Of a stretch of DNA of 64,000 nucleotides, positions 57,788 to 64,000 are shown one piece after another. The stretch spans positions 166,354 through 230,353 of the forward strand of contig NCCV01000004.1 in NCBI GenBank assembly GCA_002279825.1. The letters are read 5' to 3'. The notes under the pieces are model-generated. The model did no database searches and was not told the origin of the DNA. It was given only the letters and a program-made list of their open reading frames with translations. This DNA is from Sphingomonadales bacterium 12-68-11. Its GTDB lineage: Bacteria; Pseudomonadota; Alphaproteobacteria; Sphingomonadales; Sphingomonadaceae. Every line of letters starts with the position of its first letter. Positions within the stretch are counted from its first letter, which is position 1. The translations under genes were made by a program, and so were the position numbers.

Positions 57788-57860
57788 GGGCGATTAGCTC
57801 AGTTGGTAGAGCATCTCGTTTACACCGAGAGGGTCGGCGGTTCGAGCCCGTCATCGCCCA
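57788..57860 (+). tRNA. tRNA-Val (anticodon UAC)
   Basis: The acceptor arms GGGCGAT and ATCGCCC pair perfectly, with discriminator A at 57860. The D-arm TAGCTCAGTTGGTAGAGCA and T-arm GGCGGTTCGAGCCCGTC are canonical. The anticodon loop TTTACAC gives UAC, reading valine codons. The 3' CCA is not encoded. Confidence 0.97.
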
Positions 57861-57872
57861 CGGCGTGGTTGC

Positions 57873-59065
57873 CTAGAGCCGGACGCAGGTTCTCAGCGCG
57901 CTTCGCAGCGCCGCGGTCGATCCGGCCAGCGAGGCCTGCCCTTCGAGCGCTCCGTCGAGCCGCAGCATGACCGCGCCGCTGCCGCGCGCCAGCATCGCCA
58001 CGAGCGGAGAGCCGGCCAGGCTGGCCTGCCAGAAAGTCCCCTCGTTGTTGCCGCGCCGTACCACCACGTCGACCAGGCCGCCCGGGAAGTTCCAGGTCAC
58101 GGTATGGCTTTGCCCGGCGAGCGGACGCGTGGTCAGGGCCGCGAGCACCGGCTGGCCGTTGTCGCAGAACACGCTGAACGCCTGGTAGTGCGTCGATCCC
58201 GCGGCATCGACATAAGCGATCGGTTCGCGCCCGGCGGCGGGCCGCAGCTCCCACGGCGTCCCGGGCAAGGGGGTCGCCTCCTCGGAGGGGCTGTTGTCGA
58301 CCAGCGCGGCGATATCTCCCGGAAGCGGGATGCGCGCGCCGCGCGGCGCGAAGACGGTCAGCTTGCCGCGTTCCCAAAGGCCCACCTGGACCGGCCGGCG
58401 ACATTCAGGTTCTGCGCCAGCGCGGCGTACTTGCCGCCGATTTGCGTCCGGATCGCCGCGCCGACCGCGCCGGTGCCGAGCACGTCGGCGGCGCCGGCCT
58501 TGCCGGTCAGGCTGGCGAGATTGGTCCACTCGACCGGCGCCACCGGGGCAGGCGGCGGCGGCGGAGGGGCCGCGGCCACCGGGGCCGAGGCCTGCGCGGG
58601 GGCGGTGCCGGCGCAGCGCCGCAGCGGGGCCGCGGTCAGCGCGGTCTGCATCGCCGTGAGCCGCTGCCCGGGCGCGAGATTGGATTCGAAGCGAACCTCG
58701 CCCGGCCGCTCCTCGTAATTCATGTACATCAGCACCGGGCCGTAATCGTCGTCGTTCACCGGGAATGGGAAGAACACCATCGTGGTGCCCTGGTATTCCG
58801 GCCCCATGTAGCTGACCGCGAACTCGACCTTGGCCTGAGTCGCCGTGCGTCCGCCGGCGGTGAAGGTGAAGCCCCGGTCATCGACCACCAGCAGCGGCTG
58901 GCGCGTGCAGTTGCCGCCGGGTCCGTAGCTGCCGTAGATCTTCTCGAGCCCCTGGCCCTTGAAACCGTCGAGCGGCAGCGCCGCCGCCGGCCGCGCGCCG
59001 AGGGTGCCGAGCGTCGCCGCAAGCAGCGCCGCGCCCAAGGTGAAGTTACCGATCCGGCCTGCCAT
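57873..59065 (-). pseudogene. Secreted protein split by a frameshift
   Basis: From ATG 59065 (GGGGGG ribosome site eight bases upstream) a signal peptide and about 220 residues are read to 'ALAQNLNVAG'. There the frame runs into a stop at 58358, while a second frame continues with 'PVQVGLWERGKLTVFAPRGA' down to 57873. The break falls within GGCCGGCCGG at about 58390-58396, where one base too few (or four lost) would explain it. Joined, the parts make one protein of about 395 residues: 'FTFTAGGRTATQAKVEFAVSY', a proline-rich linker, then a beta-rich domain ending SALRTCVRL. I do not recognise the family. It may be an assembly error, a real null mutation or programmed shifting. Confidence 0.65.
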
Positions 59066-59206
59066 GCGACTCACCCCCCGATGAGAACTGCTGAGGATCG
59101 CCCTGATGTGAGGGCGCGCCTGTCAGCGGCATTAACCATCTGCCGGAGAAAAATCCAAGCGATGCGTTCTCGCCATCGCGCCTGTCGACAGTTAGTTTTG
59201 GCGCCG

Positions 59207-60448
59207 ATGCGTGATCTCGATATCGCCGTGGCCGGTTGCGGCATCGCGGGCCTCGCCGCCGCGTTACTGCTCCACCGCCAGGGTCACGGGGTAACGCTGT
59301 ACGAACGGTTCGATCAGCCGCGCCCGCTCGGTTCGGGCCTGATGATTCAACCGACCGGTTTAGCCGTCCTTGCGCAGCTCGGGCTGGCCGAGGAGGTTGT
59401 CGCCAACGGGGCAGTCGTAACCCGGCTTTACGGGCTGAACACGCTGGGCGAGACCGTCCTGGATGCTCGCTATGCCGATCTCCGGCCGACCGGCCTTTTC
59501 GGCCTGGGCATTCACCGCGCGAGTCTGTTCGGAGCCCTCTACGACGCGGTGGTTTCTGCGGGCATCCCGCTTCGCACGGGAAGCGAAGTCGTCGGCTCCG
59601 CCTGCGAGGCGCACGGGCGCCGGCTACACTTCGCCGAGGGAGAGAGTTCTCCAGCACACGATCTGGTCGTGGACGTGCTGGGCGTAGCATCTTCGCTGGC
59701 GCCCAATAGCGAAGGCTGGCTGCCCTACGGAGCGCTGTGGACGACCTTGCCCTGGCCCGCTGATGGGCCTTTCGATCACGCCAGGCTGGAACAGCGTTAC
59801 GAACGGGCGCGCAAGATGGCCGGCATCTTGCCCACCGGCGTGCGCCGCGGCAGCCGGGACCTTGAACTTTCATTGTTCTGGTCATTGCGCGCCGATGGGG
59901 TCACCCGCATGCAGGAAGGTGGCCTCTTGAGATGGAAGCACGACTTCCTCGAGCTATGGCCCGAATGCGCAGGCATCCTCGAACAGATCGTCGACCCCTG
60001 CCAATTGACTTTCGCTCGCTACGCTCACCGCACGCTGCGTCGGCCGATCGAAGAGCGGCTGATCCACCTCGGCGATGCGTGGCACTCGGCCAGCCCGCAG
60101 TTGGGGCAGGGGGCCAATATGGCGTTGCTCGATGCCTGGGCGCTGGCGAGGGGCCTGGCGAACGCCAGCGACCTCGCTGCCGGTCTGAACGCTGCGATCT
60201 CCGTTCGCCGCAGCCATGTCGCCCTCTATCAGCGGATGACGGCGTTCTTCACACCTCTTTATCAAAGCGACGCGGCATTTCCGGCGCTAGTCCGCGATCT
60301 GCTTTTCGCCCCGCTCTCACGCGTAGGCCCCGGGCCCCGGGTGCAGGGCGCGCTGGTGGGAGGCTTGGCCGGCGGTCCGCTCGGTCGGCTGGGGCTAGCG
60401 CTTCCGGACTACGCCGCGCTCAGCGCCACGGTGGCCGTGCCGCGATAG
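59207..60448 (+). CDS. FAD-dependent monooxygenase (PHBH-like)
   Basis: 413 residues from ATG 59207. 'LDIAVAGCGIAGLAAALLLHRQGHGVTLYERFDQPRPLGSGLMIQPTG' at the start is the FAD-binding Rossmann fold. 'LFGLGIHRASLFGALYDAV' and 'LIHLGDAWHSASPQLGQGANMALLDAWALARGLA' (second FAD motif, about 285-318) mark the aromatic hydroxylase group of flavoproteins. There is no membrane anchor. Such enzymes hydroxylate phenolic acids or related rings using NAD(P)H. The end overlaps the convergent intradiol dioxygenase-like gene by 40 bp. The substrate is unknown. Confidence 0.85.
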   Translation: MRDLDIAVAGCGIAGLAAALLLHRQGHGVTLYERFDQPRPLGSGLMIQPTGLAVLAQLGLAEEVVANGAVVTRLYGLNTLGETVLDARYADLRPTGLFGLGIHRASLFGALYDAVVSAGIPLRTGSEVVGSACEAHGRRLHFAEGESSPAHDLVVDVLGVASSLAPNSEGWLPYGALWTTLPWPADGPFDHARLEQRYERARKMAGILPTGVRRGSRDLELSLFWSLRADGVTRMQEGGLLRWKHDFLELWPECAGILEQIVDPCQLTFARYAHRTLRRPIEERLIHLGDAWHSASPQLGQGANMALLDAWALARGLANASDLAAGLNAAISVRRSHVALYQRMTAFFTPLYQSDAAFPALVRDLLFAPLSRVGPGPRVQGALVGGLAGGPLGRLGLALPDYAALSATVAVPR

Positions 60449-61176
60449 CCCGCCGCGGCATCGCCCGTCATCGCGATCGTCTGGCGCGCCCGAGCGGCCG
60501 CGTCGTCGCCGGCGAACATGAAGTCGCGCGACGCCGGCCAGCGGTCGAGATTGGCGAGGCTGCCGCCGTAGCGGGGGTCGTCGCGGTAGATCGGCCGGCA
60601 TTCGGCCTCGGGGAAGGCGAGCTGCGAGACCAGCAGCGGGGCGGCTCCGCCCAGCGCCGCCTCGCGGCTCGCGAAGACCTCGAAGTGGCAATGCGGCGCG
60701 CGCCCGCCGTAGCAGCCGGGCACGATCGTGGTGAACTGGAGGCGGCCGTTCGCAGCGGTCTGAAGCCCGCGCAGGTAATTGGTCTCGGGCAGCGTGTAGA
60801 GCGAGTATTCGCCGGCGGCATCGTTCTGCCACAGGTACAGCGCCGGCCCGCTCAGCGGCGTGCAGCCGGACCCGCCGACCAGCGTCAGCTCGAGCTCGAG
60901 CGCAACCCCGTCGGCGCTGCCGCCCATCCCGGCGAACCCGCTGCGAATGTCGCGGCGGATGAGGCCGTCCATCGCCAGCGCGTTGATCGGGCGCGGCCGG
61001 CCGTTGGTGCCGTCGGCCGGGAAGGGGCCGCGGATCTCGGTCGGAGTCGCCACGCAGGCCTGGGCGATCTGCGCGCCGGCCCGGCTCCCGCAAGCCGCCA
61101 GAGCCGTCCCGCCGAGCGCGATCGACAAACCGCCGAGCAGGCGCCTGCGGTCGAGATCGCGCGCGAGCTGCGACAT
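60409..61176 (-). CDS. Intradiol ring-cleavage dioxygenase-like lipoprotein
   Basis: 255 residues. Its ATG shares an A with the TGA of the upstream thioredoxin gene (TGATG). A twin-arginine-like start (DLDRRRLLGG) runs into a lipobox (LAAC, Cys29), so it is probably exported folded and anchored. The dioxygenase domain has 'EIRGPFPADGTNGRP', 'YLWQNDAAGEYSLYT', 'VPGCYGGRAPHCHFEVFASRE' and 'RDFMFAGDDA'. The GCYGGR tyrosine and HCH histidines fit iron ligands of intradiol dioxygenases, though one of the usual two Tyr is less certain. Exported members of this family are common but mostly uncharacterised. Confidence 0.78.
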   Translation of the reverse strand: MSQLARDLDRRRLLGGLSIALGGTALAACGSRAGAQIAQACVATPTEIRGPFPADGTNGRPRPINALAMDGLIRRDIRSGFAGMGGSADGVALELELTLVGGSGCTPLSGPALYLWQNDAAGEYSLYTLPETNYLRGLQTAANGRLQFTTIVPGCYGGRAPHCHFEVFASREAALGGAAPLLVSQLAFPEAECRPIYRDDPRYGGSLANLDRWPASRDFMFAGDDAAARARQTIAMTGDAAAGYRGTATVALSAA

Positions 61177-61778
61177 CAGCCGGCGTCCATCGCTTCCGCG
61201 ATCTGCGCGCGCGCCTCCGCGCCGCCCCAGTCGTACCCGCCGGCCACGCGCCACACCTCTTTGCCTTCGGCATCGTAGAGCACGGTCAGGGGAAGCCCGG
61301 CGCCGCCGCCGAAGGCGACGGCGAGCGCATTGTCGGTGTCGTGCCATTGCGGCAGGTTGGCGAGCTTGTTCTTGGCGAAGAACGGCACGATCGCCTCGGC
61401 GCCCTTGAGGTCTTCGCTGACCGTCAGCACCGTCAGCTCGCCCTCGGTGTCGGCGGCCAGCTTGTCGAGCAGCGGCATCTCGGCGACGCACGGCACGCAC
61501 CAGGTGGCCCAGAGGTTGAGCAGCACGGGCGTGCCCTTGAGCGCGGCGAAATCGAGCTCGGCGCCCGCGGGATCCTTGACCACCGCCACCGGCATCGCGG
61601 TGCCGGCGAAGCTGCGGTCGATCTTGCCGGTTAGTTCTGCCTCGCCCGCTGCCGCCTCCTCCGCGGCCGTTTCCTGCGGTTGCGCGGTTTCGGCGCTTTC
61701 CCTATCGCACCCCGTCAGGACCAAGGCGAACGCACACGTGAGCGACGATACCAGTATTCCAGCCGGCGAACGGGACAT
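61176..61778 (-). CDS. TlpA-type thioredoxin lipoprotein
   Basis: 200 residues from ATG 61778, with TTGGAGCC upstream. A lipobox LTGC (Cys24) is followed by an acidic linker and then a thioredoxin fold with '[21 protein letters not shown]' (Cys94/Cys97). '[24 protein letters not shown]' supplies the conserved cis-proline (GLPLT). TlpA-like proteins reduce periplasmic disulfides, for example during cytochrome c oxidase assembly. It is divergent from argH with interleaved start codons. The exported dioxygenase-like gene follows at a one-base overlap, so the two are probably one operon. Confidence 0.9.
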   Translation of the reverse strand: MSRSPAGILVSSLTCAFALVLTGCDRESAETAQPQETAAEEAAAGEAELTGKIDRSFAGTAMPVAVVKDPAGAELDFAALKGTPVLLNLWATWCVPCVAEMPLLDKLAADTEGELTVLTVSEDLKGAEAIVPFFAKNKLANLPQWHDTDNALAVAFGGGAGLPLTVLYDAEGKEVWRVAGGYDWGGAEARAQIAEAMDAG

Positions 61779-63171
61779 GTCAGGCTCCAACCCCATGTGG
61801 GGAGGCCGCTTCGGCGAAGGGCCCGCGGCGATCATGCGCGAGATTAACGCCTCGATCCCGTTCGACAAGGCACTGTGGCGCCAGGACCTCGCCGCCAGCA
61901 AGGCACACGTCGCGATGCTCGGCGCCTGCGGGATCGTGGCGGGCGAGGACGCGCTGGCGATCGAGCAGGGGCTGTCGCGGATCGGCGAGGCGTTCGCGGC
62001 CGAGGGCGTGCCCGAGAACTGGGACCTCGAGGACATCCACATGACCGTGGAGAGCCGCCTCGCCGAGCTGATCGGCCCGGCCGCCGGGCGGCTCCACACC
62101 GCGCGCAGCCGCAACGATCAGGTCGCGACCGATTTCCGCCTATGGGTGCGCGACGCGATCGACCAGGCCGATGCGGCTCTGATCGCGCTGCAGAAGGCCT
62201 TGGTGAACCGCGCAGGCGAGCATGCCGATAGCGTGATGCCGGGCTTCACCCATCTGCAGACTGCGCAGCCGGTCACGCTTGGCCATCACCTGATGGCCTA
62301 TTACGAGATGCTGCGGCGCGACCGTTCGCGCTTCGCCGATGCGCGGGCGCGGCTCGACGAGTGCCCGCTCGGCAGCGCGGCGCTGGCGGGCACCGGCTTT
62401 CCCATCGACCGCGAGATGACCGCGCAAGCGCTCGGTTTCGCGCGGCCGACCGCCAACAGCCTCGACTCCGTCTCCGACCGCGATTTCGCGCTCGATTACC
62501 TCACCGCCGCCGCGCAGTGCGCGCTGCACCTGTCGCGTCTGGCCGAAGAGCTGGTGCTGTGGGCCAGCCAGCCGTTCGGCTTCGTCCGCCTGCCCGATGC
62601 GCTCAGCACCGGCAGCTCGATCATGCCGCAGAAGAAGAACCCCGACGCGGCCGAGCTGGTGCGCGGCCATTCGGGGCGGATCGTCGGCTGCGCGGTAGCG
62701 CTGATGGTGACGATGAAAGGCCTGCCGCTGGCCTATTCGAAGGACATGCAGGACGACAAGCCGCCGGTGTTCGAAGCGCATGGGCTGCTGGGGCTGTCGC
62801 TCGCGGCGATGGCGGGCATGATCGAGGGCGCGACGTTCCAGACCGCGCGGATGCGCCAGGCGGCCGAGTTCGGCTATGCCACCGCGACCGATCTCGCCGA
62901 TTGGCTGGTGCGCGAGGCGGGGCTGCCGTTCCGCGAGGCGCACCATGTCACCGGCGCGGCGGTCAAGCTGGCCGAGCAGCGCGGCGTGGCGCTCGAAGCG
63001 CTGCCGCTGGCGGACTTGCAGGCCATCGACCCGCGCATCGGCGAGGGGGTTTACCGGGCGTTGTCGGTCGATGCGTCGGTCGCCTCGCGCGCCAGCCACG
63101 GCGGCACCGCCCCCGCCGAGGTACGCAAGCGCGTGGCCGAAGCGCTTGCGGCTCTGGAGAACGAGGCATGA
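61777..63171 (+). CDS. argH: Argininosuccinate lyase
   Basis: 464 residues from ATG 61777; ATG 61795, just before the conserved '[10 protein letters not shown]', is equally plausible. It cleaves argininosuccinate to arginine and fumarate. Blocks '[18 protein letters not shown]', '[20 protein letters not shown]', '[24 protein letters not shown]', '[17 protein letters not shown]' and the superfamily signature '[19 protein letters not shown]' (with the catalytic serine) are all in place, and the length is standard. Its ATGA overlap with the following lipoprotein gene implies coupling. Confidence 0.97.
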   Translation: MSGSNPMWGGRFGEGPAAIMREINASIPFDKALWRQDLAASKAHVAMLGACGIVAGEDALAIEQGLSRIGEAFAAEGVPENWDLEDIHMTVESRLAELIGPAAGRLHTARSRNDQVATDFRLWVRDAIDQADAALIALQKALVNRAGEHADSVMPGFTHLQTAQPVTLGHHLMAYYEMLRRDRSRFADARARLDECPLGSAALAGTGFPIDREMTAQALGFARPTANSLDSVSDRDFALDYLTAAAQCALHLSRLAEELVLWASQPFGFVRLPDALSTGSSIMPQKKNPDAAELVRGHSGRIVGCAVALMVTMKGLPLAYSKDMQDDKPPVFEAHGLLGLSLAAMAGMIEGATFQTARMRQAAEFGYATATDLADWLVREAGLPFREAHHVTGAAVKLAEQRGVALEALPLADLQAIDPRIGEGVYRALSVDASVASRASHGGTAPAEVRKRVAEALAALENEA

Positions 63172-63413
63172 TCGCGCGCGCCGTCGCCGTTGCGCTGCTT
63201 GCGCTGGGTCTCGCCGCCTGCGGGACGCAGCGCGACTTGCAGCCCGTCGCCGGGGCCAGCCTGCCGCCCCCGCCCTATGGCCGCAGCGACGCACCGAGCG
63301 CGGCCGAACTGCTCGAACGCGATCCGCAGGCCGCGCCCGTGCGCAGCGAGGAACTGCGCCGCCAGTCGGAAGAGCGTGAGGACGACCCTTTCGACCTTCC
63401 GCCGAGCAACTGA
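63168..63413 (+). CDS. Small lipoprotein between argH and lysA
   Basis: 81 residues, overlapping the argH stop by four bases (ATGA). Signal and lipobox '[16 protein letters not shown]' (Cys18) are followed by a short, charged, proline-rich tail. The position between argH and lysA is typical for the LptM/YifL-like lipoproteins. Whether it helps LptD assembly as E. coli LptM does is not shown by the sequence. Confidence 0.75.
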   Translation: MIARAVAVALLALGLAACGTQRDLQPVAGASLPPPPYGRSDAPSAAELLERDPQAAPVRSEELRRQSEEREDDPFDLPPSN

Positions 63414-63417
63414 CCTT

Positions 63418-64000
63418 ATGGACCATTTCCACCTCCGCGACGGCGAACTCTACGCCGAGGACGTGCCGCTCAGCCGCATCGCGGAGGCGGTCGGAACGCC
63501 GGTCTACGTCTATTCGCGCGCCACGCTCGAACGCCACGCGCGGGTGTTCCGCGAAGGGCTGGCGGACGCCGGTGCGCAAGGTCAGGGCGCGCACTTCGCG
63601 TTCGCGGTCAAATCGAACCCCAACCTCGCGGTGCTCAAGGTCATGCAGCGCGAAGGCTTCGGCGCGGACGTGGTCTCAGGCGGCGAGTTGCTGCGTGCGC
63701 TGGCCGCGGGCATGGCGCGCGATGAGATCGTGTTCTCGGGCGTCGGCAAGACCGCGCGCGAAATGGCGCAGGGGCTCGAGGCCGGGATCGGCCAGTTCAA
63801 CGTCGAGAGCGAAGAGGAAGGCATCGAGCTTTCGGCGATCGCCGCGGCGCGCGGGCTGGTCGCGGCCTGCGCGCTGCGGGTCAATCCCGATGTCGATGCG
63901 GGCACGCACGACAAGATCTCGACCGGCAAGGCGGAGAACAAGTTCGGGGTGCCGATCGACCGCGCCGCCGGGATCTACGCGCGGCTCGCCGCGCTGCCGG
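63418..64000 (+). CDS. lysA: Diaminopimelate decarboxylase, N-terminal part
   Basis: The gene runs off the right window edge; 194 codons are seen. It removes CO2 from meso-diaminopimelate to make lysine. 'MDHFHLRDGELYAEDVPLSRIAEAVGTPVYVYSR' is the usual opening. The pyridoxal-phosphate lysine is in 'HFAFAVKSNPNLAVLKV' (about residue 64), followed by 'GFGADVVSGGELLRAL', 'FSGVGKT' and 'LRVNPDVDAGTHDKISTGKAENKFGVP'. It starts four bases after the lipoprotein stop, so argH, the lipoprotein and lysA are one unit. Confidence 0.95.
   Translation, partial: MDHFHLRDGELYAEDVPLSRIAEAVGTPVYVYSRATLERHARVFREGLADAGAQGQGAHFAFAVKSNPNLAVLKVMQREGFGADVVSGGELLRALAAGMARDEIVFSGVGKTAREMAQGLEAGIGQFNVESEEEGIELSAIAAARGLVAACALRVNPDVDAGTHDKISTGKAENKFGVPIDRAAGIYARLAALP

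Overview
This is a GC-rich, gene-dense chromosomal window with many overlapping stop/start pairs. It most likely comes from an alphaproteobacterium of the order Sphingomonadales (Novosphingobium/Sphingomonas type). The pointers are a ferC-ferB-ferA hydroxycinnamate cluster with the ADP-forming synthetase known from Sphingobium, a HisZ gene close to purA, the ATP-grasp/alpha-E/transglutaminase/Anbu cluster, G8-domain secreted proteins and several families of short palindromic repeats. The genus is inferred, not proven.

Layout. 1-7.5 kb: end of an ABC-type substrate-binding protein, a secreted protein with three SnoaL/NTF2-like modules, an amidohydrolase/decarboxylase, a small receiver protein and two secreted paralogues of unknown function. 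7.6-10.2 kb: a small HTH protein ending in a degenerate tandem repeat, then an AT-richer two-gene module (8054-9975) of unknown function that looks horizontally acquired. 10.2-18.4 kb: two large G8-domain proteins in inverted orientation plus C-terminal debris of at least one more copy, flanking an ArsR-like regulator and a divergent serine hydrolase. 18.5-24.3 kb: acetyl-CoA synthetase, then ferC (MarR) divergent from ferB-ferA, which convert ferulate-type acids to aromatic aldehydes plus acetyl-CoA; a perfect inverted repeat before ferB is a candidate operator.

24-40 kb is mostly housekeeping: a TonB-like periplasmic protein, a PilZ protein, glutaryl-CoA dehydrogenase, a response regulator, the tsaD-gpsA-flippase-HhH run, divergent hemC-hemD-hemX, a UbiH-type monooxygenase divergent from a DsbD-family reductase, a lipoprotein, a HigBA toxin-antitoxin pair and uvrB. 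41.7-46.7 kb: a lipase-like hydrolase and the four-gene Anbu proteasome-relative cluster. 46.7-57.8 kb: an extensin-like lipoprotein, serC-serA-hisZ, a minus-strand insert of two paralogous esterases and a c-type cytochrome, purA, a methyltransferase, a MarR-like protein and tRNA-Val(UAC). 57.9-64 kb: a frameshifted secreted protein, an FAD monooxygenase, an intradiol dioxygenase-like lipoprotein, a TlpA thioredoxin whose start codon interleaves with that of divergent argH, a small lipoprotein and the start of lysA.

Aromatic-acid and acyl-CoA metabolism recurs (amidohydrolase, ferBA, gcdH, intradiol dioxygenase, two flavin monooxygenases), fitting a soil or water degrader of plant-derived aromatics. 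No rRNA, CRISPR array, prophage or intact insertion sequence was seen. All functions come from reading motifs by eye; no database search was run.
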